Below are positions 32,245 through 40,086 of a stretch of DNA of 46,364 bases, one piece after another; the first letter of the stretch is position 1, and every line of letters begins with the position of its first letter. Below the pieces are notes generated by a model. That model was not told the origin of the DNA. It made no database searches and saw only the letters and a list, made by a program, of their open reading frames with translations. Where the stretch lies: NCBI GenBank assembly GCA_029008095.1, contig JAQXJB010000009.1:1-46364 (forward strand), written 5' to 3'. Both the position numbers and the translations under genes were made by a program. This DNA is from Clostridiales bacterium. Lineage in GTDB: Bacteria; Bacillota; Clostridia; Oscillospirales; Oscillospiraceae.

Positions 32245-33642
32245 TCAGAGCTTCGATGGCTCTGGGCCGCCGGGATTCATGTTCCTGGAAGCAATGCGCT
32301 TCATAGGCTTGACAAGAAACAGACATACCACAATGGTAAGCACATCGGCGGCAGGCTGAGAGAAATATATGCCGGTAACGCCCAGCACCCTTGGCAGGGA
32401 CAGAATAAACGGCACATAGAACAGTCCTTGGCGAATTACGGAAAGGAGCAGTCCCATTTTAGCGGCTCCGATGGTCTGGAAGGTAATGGTCATCATATAG
32501 CACAGGCCAAACGCGGGATAGAGAGCTACCTGGGAGATCAGCAGCCATTTTCCGTACTCAATGACCAGGGGATTGCGGTTGAACAGCATGATAAGCGGTT
32601 CGGACAGAATGATGTAAAGTGCTGCAACAATGACCGTCAGAAGGAGCGCGCCCTTCAGTGAAAAACGCACCGAGTCGTGGAAACGCTCTTCGTTTTTTGC
32701 ACCGAAGGCGTAGGACGCCACAGGCTGGTAGCCCTGCATAAAGCCCATGACAACATAACAGCCAATGAGGATCAGGCGCTGCACAACGCCGTAGGCAGCT
32801 ATGATAAGGTCAGAATCAGGCAGGGGCTTGGCTGCGATATTGGTGAGGGAGGTGGCCACCGCCAGACAAATCTGGATAACCGCAGTGGGGATACCGATAG
32901 AGGTGACCGCCCAGAGGAAGCTGCCGGACAGTTTGAAACTCCGGGGCTTGATTTTGATGATGGAGCGGCCGCTCAGGTAGAACCATGCCAGGATGATGAA
33001 TGTCACACACTGGGAGATGGTGGTGGCCAGCGACGCGCCCTCCACGCCCATGTTAAAGCCCCATGAGAACATGAACACGGGGTCAAGAGCCACATTGAGC
33101 GCTGCGCCGGTGATGACCGCGATGGAGGAAATCTTCACGGAGGACTCAGCGCGAGCAGCGCAGTTCAGGCTTTGTGCCGGAAGATTAAAGAGCGCGGCGA
33201 TAAACATCCAGAACGCGTAATCTTTCGCTTGCGGGAGAACCGCTTCAGATGCGCCGAACGCTCTGAGAAGGGGCTCAATAAAGATGATGCCCAGAACGCA
33301 TAGCGCAACGCCGACAAACACGGAAAATCCGACAACGGTGGTCACGGTCTGGCCGGCCTTTTCTTTTTCGCCGGCGCCAAGCTGGCGGCCCGCCAGAACG
33401 GCTGCGCCCGCCGCGAAGATGTTCTCAAGGGAAACCATGATGAGCAGCAGGGGCAAGGTGACGCCTACGGCAGCCAGAGCGTTATCGTTGTGGAGCATTC
33501 CGATGTATGCGGTGTCAACAATGTTGTAAACGGCCTTTGCCAGCAGAGCCAGAGTGGCCGGGATCGCCAGCTTTACAATGGCCTTTGATGGCGCGACGGT
33601 GGAAAGCAAGGATTCTTTTACTTCAGATGATTTATTATTCAA
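32245..33642 (-). CDS. MATE family efflux transporter
   Basis: 465 aa, twelve predicted membrane helices in two halves. The N-terminal segment AIPATLALLAKAVYNIVDTAYIG is typical of the DinF/NorM-like MATE group. The start is TTG at 33642 with GGGAGG 7 nt upstream. Exports cationic compounds or metabolites with Na+ or H+. Second gene of an operon with a small secreted peptide, under a divergent TetR regulator. Confidence 0.93.
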   Translation of the reverse strand: MNNKSSEVKESLLSTVAPSKAIVKLAIPATLALLAKAVYNIVDTAYIGMLHNDNALAAVGVTLPLLLIMVSLENIFAAGAAVLAGRQLGAGEKEKAGQTVTTVVGFSVFVGVALCVLGIIFIEPLLRAFGASEAVLPQAKDYAFWMFIAALFNLPAQSLNCAARAESSVKISSIAVITGAALNVALDPVFMFSWGFNMGVEGASLATTISQCVTFIILAWFYLSGRSIIKIKPRSFKLSGSFLWAVTSIGIPTAVIQICLAVATSLTNIAAKPLPDSDLIIAAYGVVQRLILIGCYVVMGFMQGYQPVASYAFGAKNEERFHDSVRFSLKGALLLTVIVAALYIILSEPLIMLFNRNPLVIEYGKWLLISQVALYPAFGLCYMMTITFQTIGAAKMGLLLSVIRQGLFYVPFILSLPRVLGVTGIYFSQPAADVLTIVVCLFLVKPMKRIASRNMNPGGPEPSKL

Positions 33643-33666
33643 TGTTATTCCTCCCTGATATGTATT

Positions 33667-33828
33667 TTAACGCAGATCGAGGTTTTCCCGGATCGCGGCG
33701 CGCAGAGCAACCATATCCGGGTCATCCCAGAACGTATCGGGTTCCTCTGTTTGCTGGCTTGTTCCCGCTGCGGACACGGAGGTCACAAACAGCATAGTGG
33801 ACAAAATAACGGAAATAATCTTTTTCAT
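33667..33828 (-). CDS. Small secreted peptide precursor (53 aa)
   Basis: Start ATG at 33828 with GGAGG 7 nt upstream. Residues 1-19 form a Sec signal (MKKIISVILSTMLFVTSVSA with a VSA-A cleavage site). The mature part, about 33 aa, is acidic with two Trp/Phe (DTFWDDPD) and a C-terminal amphipathic stretch MVALRAAIRENLDLR. No Cys or lipobox is present. It lies 24 nt before the MATE gene and is first in the operon. Unknown family; signalling, toxin or regulatory roles are all possible. Confidence 0.75.
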   Translation of the reverse strand: MKKIISVILSTMLFVTSVSAAGTSQQTEEPDTFWDDPDMVALRAAIRENLDLR

Positions 33829-33850
33829 ATGATGTCCTCCTATAAAATAG

Positions 33851-33896
33851 ACCATCAAGTCGGTTTAAATATAGCATAAACAGACCAGGTGGTCAA
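33851..33896 (-). promoter_or_regulatory. Promoter of peptide-MATE operon with two palindromic operators
   Basis: Minus strand: -35 TTGACC (33891-33896), 17-nt spacer, -10 TATATT (33868-33873). GACCA-GG-TGGTC (33883-33894) overlaps the -35 and ACCATCAAGTCGGT (33851-33864) lies just after the -10; both share the pattern ACC ... GGT. They are likely binding sites of the divergent TetR protein. Confidence 0.75.
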
Positions 33897-33905
33897 TAAT
33901 TTTTG

Positions 33906-33934
33906 TGGACAACATGAAAAAAATTTGTTATACT
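33906..33934 (+). promoter_or_regulatory. Promoter of the TetR gene
   Basis: -35 TGGACA (33906-33911), 17-nt spacer, -10 TATACT (33929-33934), divergent from the peptide-MATE promoter and 10 bp from its -35. Confidence 0.75.
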
Positions 33935-33958
33935 CCAAGCATGAGAGGAGGCGCACCC

Positions 33959-34558
33959 ATGAAGCAGGAGGAAAAGAACAGAAAGAGCAGAGAACATATT
34001 TTGTCGTTCGCGTTTGCCGAATTTGCCGAGCAGGGATATATGGGAGCCTCGATCAACACCATTTGTTCCGCCGGTAAGATATCAAAGGGACTTTTGTATC
34101 ATTACTATACCGACAAAGACGCACTGTATCTGGCCTGTGTGCAGAGGTGTGTCACGGAGCTCACAGAGTATCTTTCGGCGCATTTGGATGCCGGGAGCAT
34201 TACGCCGGACCAGTATTTCGATGTGCGCCTGGCGTACTTCGGGGCGAATCCACTCCACCAGAAGCTGTTTTGCGACACGGTGGTGAATCCGCCGCAGCAT
34301 CTTCGCGAGGAAATTGCCGCGTGCCGCGCCGAATTTGACCGGCTGAACGAGACCATGCTTGCCGCTATTCTGGAAAAGGAAACACTGGCGGAGGGCATCA
34401 CCATCCATGACGCCATCCGGCAGCTGCGGGTGTTTGAGGACTTTGTCAGTACCTGCCTGAAAAATGCCGGTCAGGAGGCCAGACAGGTGGAGGAACACAA
34501 CAAGCTGTGCCGGCAGACCTTTCAGACTATGCTCTATGGGCTGATAGCCCGCACATAG
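33959..34558 (+). CDS. TetR/AcrR family regulator of the peptide-MATE operon
   Basis: 199 aa. Start ATG at 33959 with AGGAGG 7 nt upstream; the frame open from 33905 begins inside the promoter. N-terminal HTH at about residues 10-55 (SINTICSAGKISKGLLYHYYTDKD), then a helical ligand domain with four Cys. By position and operators it represses the divergent exporter operon and probably itself, relieved by a compound the exporter removes. This is inference from standard TetR-MATE pairs. Confidence 0.88.
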   Translation: MKQEEKNRKSREHILSFAFAEFAEQGYMGASINTICSAGKISKGLLYHYYTDKDALYLACVQRCVTELTEYLSAHLDAGSITPDQYFDVRLAYFGANPLHQKLFCDTVVNPPQHLREEIAACRAEFDRLNETMLAAILEKETLAEGITIHDAIRQLRVFEDFVSTCLKNAGQEARQVEEHNKLCRQTFQTMLYGLIART

Positions 34559-34583
34559 CGCGTTGTAATTCAATATTGAAAAA

Positions 34584-34626
34584 AACAGCCGTGAGTCATC
34601 ATCCTGATAACTCACGGCTGTTTCTA
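34584..34626 (+). terminator. Terminator after the TetR gene, shared with the DUF362 gene
   Basis: 13-bp stem (34584-34596 with 34610-34622), 13-nt loop, T-run on the plus side, and A-run giving a T-run on the minus side. A perfect 12-bp palindrome TTCAATATTGAA sits just upstream at 34569-34580. Confidence 0.85.
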
Positions 34627-34656
34627 TGTGTACGGTCAAAAATTTGCTATAAATGA

Positions 34657-35535
34657 TTATCTGGCGTCGATGTTTACGAGCTCGTATTCGCGGCTGCCAA
34701 GACCGAGCTCGGCGGCGGCCTCCACGATGTGGATAGCGTGGCGGCCCTCCATGCGCTCGATTATTTCGGCGCGGCCCTCGTCCTCGGAGTTGTAGATAGC
34801 GTCTACGCAGGCCTGGTCAACGGCGACAGGATCAAGAGAGGCGAAAATGCCGATGTCGGCCATGACGGGGTCCTTGGGATTGGCGGAGCAGTCGCAGTCG
34901 GGGGAAATCTTGTTGGCTACGTTGATGTAGACCATGTTCTCAGCACCGTAGTGCTCGATGATGGACTTGCAGGCGTCGGCCATTGATTCAAGGAAAAAGT
35001 CCTGATTGGTATTGAAAATAGTGCCGAAATCGTCTCCGGCTCCTGCGTTGTGGATGATGAGCTTGCCGCGGGAGGAGGCGAGACCAATGGACATGTTCTT
35101 CAGCGCGCCGCCGAAGCCGCCCCAGACGTGACCCTTGAAGTGGGAGAGCATAAGCATGGAGGAGTAGTTATCGATATGGGTGCCAACGACGTTTTCCTTC
35201 AGATGGAAGCCGCCGTTTACGGGGATGGCCTTCTCTCCATCCTCGTCCATGATGTCACAGGGGGCGATGGCGTAAAAGCCGTGGTCGCGGATGGTCTGCC
35301 AATGCACCTCGCTGGTGTTTCGACCGCCGGGATATGCCGTGTTGCACTCGCAGATAGTGCCGTTTATCTTGTTTACCAGCGGGCCTATGAGAGCGGGCTG
35401 GAGAAAATTGTGGCCGCCGGGCTCACCGGTGGAGATCTTAACGGCGGTCTTGCCGGGCAGGGTAACGCCGAGGGTATCATAGATGCGGATAAGTCCCTCA
35501 GGGGAAATGTCACGGGTGAAAAGTACTTTTGCCAT
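34657..35535 (-). CDS. DUF362 domain-containing protein
   Basis: 292 aa, with GGAGG before the ATG at 35535. DUF362 proteins often carry a ferredoxin domain; here only the DUF362 core is present (AVKISTGEPGGHNFL, HFKGHVWGGFGGALKNMSIG, GAENMVYINVANKISPDCDC, broken here as NVANKI and CDCSANPKDPV). The conserved CDC may bind a metal or cluster with partner Cys residues. Cytoplasmic; biochemical role unknown. Single gene with repeat copy 3 in its upstream region. Confidence 0.85.
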   Translation of the reverse strand: MAKVLFTRDISPEGLIRIYDTLGVTLPGKTAVKISTGEPGGHNFLQPALIGPLVNKINGTICECNTAYPGGRNTSEVHWQTIRDHGFYAIAPCDIMDEDGEKAIPVNGGFHLKENVVGTHIDNYSSMLMLSHFKGHVWGGFGGALKNMSIGLASSRGKLIIHNAGAGDDFGTIFNTNQDFFLESMADACKSIIEHYGAENMVYINVANKISPDCDCSANPKDPVMADIGIFASLDPVAVDQACVDAIYNSEDEGRAEIIERMEGRHAIHIVEAAAELGLGSREYELVNIDAR

Positions 35536-35585
35536 TATATTTACCTCCTTGGTGTTTCGTGTGAAATCACACTATATGATTTAAA

Positions 35586-35699
35586 AGCCCCTCGCCTCGC
35601 CCTACGGGCAGCCGGCGATGATGGCAATAATCCCCCCATTTCGCCGGGGAGCATTTCATTTCTATTTGTGCCGCCCATAGTGGCGGAATGGGGGATTTG
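35586..35699 (+). repeat. Structured intergenic repeat, copy 3
   Basis: Same two-stem plan as copies 1 and 2. Stem I: TCGCC (35592-35596) with GGCGA (35614-35618), inner GCCC-TAC-GGGC (35599-35609). Stem II: 35630-35645 with 35682-35696, 15 bp with one bulged C and one G-U pair. Core TTTCATTTCTATTTGTGCCG. Read in the same orientation as the other copies it ends GGGGGATTTGTATG, but both flanking genes are on the minus strand, so this copy heads no gene. It lies between the MFS stop and the DUF362 start. Confidence 0.8.
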
Positions 35700-35711
35700 T
35701 ATGCAATGAAA

Positions 35712-36935
35712 TCAGGACCAGCCCTTTGCCTTGCCGCCCTTCTTGCGCGCGGTCATAATGACGAAGAGCAGGACGCAGAGGCACAGCGTTACGCAGGCGA
35801 GGAAAAGATAACGGGAGCTTATGGCCTTACCGAAAAGCGCGGTGGTGAGAGGAGTGAAGATAACAGGGGAGAGGAAGCCGCCCAGACTGGGAGCAATGCT
35901 GGAGGAAATAGCGTTGGCGAAGGTGGAGCTGTGCTCGTCAACATAGAGGGATATGGAAAACATGCACTGGGGCATGCACATGCTCATGGCGCTGCCGGTA
36001 AGGAACGCGCCGATGAACACCATCACCAGCGAATTCGCGGTTCCCAGAACGGTGAAGCCAACGCAGAGGGTGAGAAAGGCGATGGGTATCATGTAATCCC
36101 TGAACCTGGAGGAAAGCTTGCTGAAGAGCATGCCGCTGCATGCGCCGCCCAGCATCTGCACCGCGCTTATGTAGCCGGTGGTGCCGGCGGTGCCTATTTT
36201 GAGCTGGTCGATAACGTAAACGGAAAGATTGGTGCCGCTGACGTTGGAACACATCATGAAGAAGAAAATGCACACGCCGTAGAATGCGACGTTCCAGTTG
36301 AACTTGCTCTTGTCCTCACCCGCGGCCTTAGCCTCTGTTTCGGTTGACACCGCATCCTTCGCGCTGGTTCTGGCGGGCAGGAAGATGACGCACAGAATTA
36401 TGATGGGAACGCCGAAATAGAAGGTCAGGTAGCCGCCGAACCATATCACGTCGGCGAGAAGACCGCCGAGAATGCTCATGATGATGCCGCCGATGTTGAT
36501 GAAAGAGGTCTGCTGACCGGAAATCACGCGCACGCCGTCCTCGTCAAAGCTGTCCATCATAAGACTGGCTGTGGTGGGAATAAAGAGGCCGATGGCTATG
36601 CCTATCAGCGCGCCCCAGAGGTAGAGAGTCCAGAACTGCGTGCTGAAAAGCACAATACCCGTCGCTGCCGCTACAATGCAGCCAAGGCCGAAAATTATAA
36701 CGTATTTCTTGGGAAGCCTGCCCTTGGATTTTGCCACTATAATGGAGGACAGAATGGCTGCGAAGGGGGAGATGAGGTTGGGTATCTGCAGAGCGGTCTG
36801 AACCGTGGCCAGCTCCTTGCCGAACTGCGACATGATTTTGGATATCGCGGGGGAGATAGCCAAAGTGGGCATCTGGAACATGGCGATAACGAGTATCGTC
36901 AGTTTCAACATTTTCATGTTGGTCTTGGTTTTCAT
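35712..36935 (-). CDS. MFS transporter
   Basis: 407 aa. The start at 36935 is preceded by AAGGAAGA; the frame continues upstream through the promoter and is not used. Twelve membrane helices, with the MFS loop-2 motif region after TM2 (KSKGRLPKKYVI) and a central hydrophilic loop at about residues 185-205. It resembles drug or metabolite permeases; the substrate is unknown. Has its own promoter at 36973-37001. Confidence 0.9.
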   Translation of the reverse strand: MKTKTNMKMLKLTILVIAMFQMPTLAISPAISKIMSQFGKELATVQTALQIPNLISPFAAILSSIIVAKSKGRLPKKYVIIFGLGCIVAAATGIVLFSTQFWTLYLWGALIGIAIGLFIPTTASLMMDSFDEDGVRVISGQQTSFINIGGIIMSILGGLLADVIWFGGYLTFYFGVPIIILCVIFLPARTSAKDAVSTETEAKAAGEDKSKFNWNVAFYGVCIFFFMMCSNVSGTNLSVYVIDQLKIGTAGTTGYISAVQMLGGACSGMLFSKLSSRFRDYMIPIAFLTLCVGFTVLGTANSLVMVFIGAFLTGSAMSMCMPQCMFSISLYVDEHSSTFANAISSSIAPSLGGFLSPVIFTPLTTALFGKAISSRYLFLACVTLCLCVLLFVIMTARKKGGKAKGWS

Positions 36936-36972
36936 CTTATCTTCCTTTCCGATGTGGGTTTGCATTAATGTG

Positions 36973-37001
36973 ATTATACACCATCGGATAGCGCTTGGCA
37001 A
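36973..37001 (-). promoter_or_regulatory. Promoter of the MFS gene
   Basis: Minus strand: -35 TTGCCA (36996-37001), 17-nt spacer, -10 TATAAT (36973-36978). Confidence 0.75.
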
Positions 37002-37006
37002 GGCAA

Positions 37007-37042
37007 ACAAAAAACGCATGGTCCAAACCATGCGTTTTTTGT
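37007..37042 (-). terminator. Terminator of the trmB to C_GCAxxG operon
   Basis: 15-bp perfect stem (37007-37021 with 37028-37042) with a 6-nt loop and A6/T6 in the arms, just after the last gene of the operon and just before the MFS promoter. Confidence 0.9.
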
Positions 37043-37050
37043 GATTTAAA

Positions 37051-37500
37051 TCAGTCCTCCAGCATTTCCTCGAGGATATCGCAGGCGGCTGTCACGAAGC
37101 CGGGACAGCGGGCCTGTATTACGCCCGTTTCGGCCACCTGAGCGGCCTGCTCGGGAATGGAAACATCAAGCCCGAGCAGCTCACGGCAGTTGACGGCGCC
37201 GCATCTCTCCTTGAATTTAGCGATGAACTCGCTGCTTTTCGAGTTCATGATGTTCTTGCCGATGGCGTCAGGCTCGGTGAAGCCGTATTTCATACCCAGA
37301 GCCATAAGCGCGCCGGTCACGCAGCCGCAGACGCTGCCCGTTCCGGCGATGCCGCCGCCGAAAGCGGAGCTTATCATCCGTGCGGTATCCTCATCCAGAT
37401 CCAAATCGTCGGCAAAGTGAGCCAGCACGGTCTGGGCGCAGTCGAAGCCCATGTCAAACATGCGGTAAGTTGCGATTTCGGGAGTCATTTTATCTGCCAT
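37051..37500 (-). CDS. C_GCAxxG_C_C family redox-type protein
   Basis: 149 aa with the family's Cys pattern: FDCAQTVLAHF, GGGIAGTGSVCGCVTGALMALG, CGAVNCRELLG and ARCPGFV. The family is small, cytoplasmic and often encoded next to redox enzymes; the Cys set suggests metal-cluster or disulfide chemistry. Function unproven. ATG at 37500 overlaps the anti-sigma stop as TAATG, so translation is coupled and the protein may belong to the same stress response. Confidence 0.88.
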   Translation of the reverse strand: MADKMTPEIATYRMFDMGFDCAQTVLAHFADDLDLDEDTARMISSAFGGGIAGTGSVCGCVTGALMALGMKYGFTEPDAIGKNIMNSKSSEFIAKFKERCGAVNCRELLGLDVSIPEQAAQVAETGVIQARCPGFVTAACDILEEMLED

Positions 37501-38420
37501 TATGGTGTATCCTCCGTTTCTTCAGGTTGTGTAATGACGATGACAAGGCCGTATTCCGCGGTCAGACTGTCGAAAACTATTTCCGCGAATATATCGTCGG
37601 GGTCAAAAACCTCGAGCAGCTCCATAGGAATCTTGTAGTGGCGTTCATTCGCGGAGCTGTATACGCAGGAAACTCCGTCCGCCTTGAAAAGCTCCAGAAG
37701 CGCCTCGGGGACGGGGGCGTATAGAGTGGAAACGCTGTAAAAACGCTCGGAATAGCCGTGCTCCGCGTAAAGCGTGTCAATATCTGTCACCGCGCCGGAA
37801 TCGGTAAGAAAAGCGGTGGCGATATTGGACGACCGAGGCTCTTCGGGGATCGGCACGGGAGCCGTGTCGACGGAAACCTCTGCGCCAGTATCCTGCGTAT
37901 CGGCATCAATGACCGAATTGCCATATGCAGAGCTGTTGGTGCTGCTGGAATATCCGCCGGCGGCGTAGTCAAACTCCGATTCGATGCCATCGGCATCTGC
38001 CATATCAGCGTCCTTGGGAGCCCCGTTGAGGGCCATGCTGCTTTCTGCGGACGTATTCATGCTCGCGGCCATGTCCATTGCCGATTTGCTGCCGCCGTTT
38101 GTGAAAACATGTACTCCAAGCAGGACCACCACCAGCGCGGCGGCGAGGCCGGTGTATCTTCCGTAGCCGGAAATAAACCTTCTGAAGCCGGTGGGCCTGG
38201 CGGCCTCGGCTTTTATCTTAGCCATAGTGCCGGCGGTAAAGCTTTCGGGAACTTCCTCTTCATGGGGGAAGCTGCCGCTGATGGCGGAAAAAGCCTCGGA
38301 GACTTTTCTGCACTCCGGGCAGGATTCAAGGTGTGCTTCAAGGGCAGCGCAGTCGACGTCGCTTATCTCACCGTCCATAGCCGCGCTGATGAGCTCGATA
38401 TATTTATCACATGCGTTCAC
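37500..38420 (-). CDS. Anti-sigma factor with zf-HC2 domain
   Basis: 306 aa. The start is GTG at 38420, 9 nt after AGGAGA; an earlier GTG at 38429 directly touches that site. The N-terminal zinc-binding domain has Cys4, His30, Cys34 and Cys37 (HLESCPEC), the RsiW/ChrR-type anti-sigma signature. One membrane helix at about residues 90-108 (GLAAALVVVLLGVHVF). The C-terminal 195 residues are outside: a Ser/Ala/Asp-rich linker, then a globular end. It should hold the sigma factor encoded upstream until an envelope signal triggers release. Confidence 0.88.
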   Translation of the reverse strand: MNACDKYIELISAAMDGEISDVDCAALEAHLESCPECRKVSEAFSAISGSFPHEEEVPESFTAGTMAKIKAEAARPTGFRRFISGYGRYTGLAAALVVVLLGVHVFTNGGSKSAMDMAASMNTSAESSMALNGAPKDADMADADGIESEFDYAAGGYSSSTNSSAYGNSVIDADTQDTGAEVSVDTAPVPIPEEPRSSNIATAFLTDSGAVTDIDTLYAEHGYSERFYSVSTLYAPVPEALLELFKADGVSCVYSSANERHYKIPMELLEVFDPDDIFAEIVFDSLTAEYGLVIVITQPEETEDTP

Positions 38421-38499
38421 GCCGATCACTCTCCTTTCTCTTCAGGCAGCGTCACAAACAGGGGAAGCTGCCGAGCTATGTAAACTGTGTATTTGACGT

Positions 38500-39084
38500 T
38501 CATTTACCGAAAAAAGTTCCGCTTTCTCTGAGGATTTTCGCAAGATTTGCTCTTGCCCGGAAAAGACGGGATTTCACCGTCCCAGCCTCAAGCCTCAGGG
38601 CTTCGCCAATCTCGGCATAGCTCATACCGTTCAGCTCACGGAGAAGGAGAATGGAACGCTGATCGTGGGGCAGGGAGTCCAGCGCGTCATTTATGGCCTG
38701 GCGAAGCTCCCGGCGCTCCAATTCCGTTTCGGGGTTGAAACGTGCGTCCGGCAGCTCCAGCATCCTGGACTCGTTATCCTCGTCAGGATAAACTATGGAT
38801 ACTACCTGCCTCTTCTTGTTTTTACGCATGAGATCAAGACACTTGTTGGCGGCGATACGGTACAGCCACGAGCTGAAGCTGCTCTCACCCTTGAAATCCT
38901 TCAGCGAACGGAAGGCCTTCACGAAGGTCTCCTGAGAAACATCGAAGGCGTCGTCCGGGTTGGATAGCATTTTCAGCGCAATATTATAAACAAAGCTCTG
39001 GTTTGCGGTGACTAATGGCTCAAAAGCGTCCGTGTCACCGTCAAGAACCCTGGCAATGATGGCGGCTTCTTCCTCTCTATTCAC
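38500..39084 (-). CDS. ECF RNA polymerase sigma factor (SigW-like)
   Basis: 194 aa. The start is GTG at 39084 with AGGAGGTG 6 nt upstream. Region 2 (about residues 25-90: DAFDVSQETFVKAFRSL, FSSWLYRIAANKCLDLMRK) recognises the -10, and region 4 (about 130-185: LPHDQRSILLLRELNGMSY and the HTH AEIGEALRLEAGTVKSRL) recognises the -35. Directly followed by its anti-sigma gene. Lies 30 nt after dus, so it is also read from the trmB promoter. Confidence 0.93.
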   Translation of the reverse strand: MNREEEAAIIARVLDGDTDAFEPLVTANQSFVYNIALKMLSNPDDAFDVSQETFVKAFRSLKDFKGESSFSSWLYRIAANKCLDLMRKNKKRQVVSIVYPDEDNESRMLELPDARFNPETELERRELRQAINDALDSLPHDQRSILLLRELNGMSYAEIGEALRLEAGTVKSRLFRARANLAKILRESGTFFGK

Positions 39085-39114
39085 GCTGTCACCTCCTGAA
39101 TCTGAGCGCCTTTG

Positions 39115-40086
39115 TTACCTAAGCTCCTCTTTTATGCCTCGGGTTATGCGGTATATATCCTCCATAGAGTCTATCTTTGCTATCTGCGCCTTGAAGTAGG
39201 AGGCGTAGGGCACTCCCCGCAGATACCAGCTATAATGCTTTCTCGCCTCCAGACAGGTGACATGCTCACCCTTCATGGCGGCGGATATCTCGAATTGACG
39301 CACCGCTGTGTCGCAGCGCTGGGAAAGGGGAGACAGAGCGGGAACGAACTCACCCCTTATTGCCGCGAGACCCCGGGAGAATATCCAGGGATTGCCCATG
39401 CTGCCTCTGCCGACCATTGCCAGATCGGCTCCGGTAACGCGGAGTATGCGCTCGGCGTCGCCTGGCTCGAAGATGTCTCCGTTGGCGATGACCGGGATGC
39501 TCACGGCCTTTTTGACCGCCGTGATGATATTCCAATCCGCCACGCCGGCGTAAAGCTGAGAGCGGGTGCGCCCATGTACGGCCACTGCCGCGGCGCCGTT
39601 TTCCTCGGCTATCTGCGCTAGCTCCACGGCGTTCACGCTGCCGTTGTCCCAGCCCTTGCGTATTTTCACGGTCACCGGAACGGGAGAGGCGTCCGCCACG
39701 GCGCGGATGATACGGCCTGCCAGCTCGGGAGAGCGCATGAGAGCGCAGCCGTCGCCGTTTTTCACTATCTTGCCCGTGGGACAGCCCATGTTGAGGTCAA
39801 TGATCTCGCAGCCGCAGATGCTGTGAGCCTTGACCGCGGCCTCGGCCATAGTCTCCGGTTCACTGCCGAATATCTGAGCCGCCAGCGGGTATTCATCCGG
39901 GCCGCGTATGAGCAGGGTCTTGCTCTTTGCGTCCTGATATACCAGCGCCTTGGCGCTTACCATCTCGGTGTAGGTCAGGGAGGCACCAAGCTCCCGGCAT
40001 ACGGCCCGAAAGCCGCCGTCGGTCACCCCAGCCATAGGGGCGAGGACGAGCCGGTCTTTTATTTCTACGTTTCCTATCTTTACCAT
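39115..40086 (-). CDS. dus: tRNA-dihydrouridine synthase (DusB-like)
   Basis: 323 aa FMN TIM-barrel enzyme reducing uridine to dihydrouridine in tRNA D-loops. Visible are LAPMAGVTDGGFR, YTEMVSAKAL, active-site Cys102 in NMGCPTGKIVKNGDG, VKIRKGWD, HGRTRSQLY and IANGDIF. The start overlaps the exoA stop by 7 nt (GATATGGTAA). Confidence 0.94.
   Translation of the reverse strand: MVKIGNVEIKDRLVLAPMAGVTDGGFRAVCRELGASLTYTEMVSAKALVYQDAKSKTLLIRGPDEYPLAAQIFGSEPETMAEAAVKAHSICGCEIIDLNMGCPTGKIVKNGDGCALMRSPELAGRIIRAVADASPVPVTVKIRKGWDNGSVNAVELAQIAEENGAAAVAVHGRTRSQLYAGVADWNIITAVKKAVSIPVIANGDIFEPGDAERILRVTGADLAMVGRGSMGNPWIFSRGLAAIRGEFVPALSPLSQRCDTAVRQFEISAAMKGEHVTCLEARKHYSWYLRGVPYASYFKAQIAKIDSMEDIYRITRGIKEELR

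Noticed and set aside
34569-34580. 12-bp palindrome TTCAATATTGAA as an operator
   Set aside because: It lies after the TetR stop codon just ahead of a terminator hairpin, with no promoter beside it; probably chance in AT-rich DNA.
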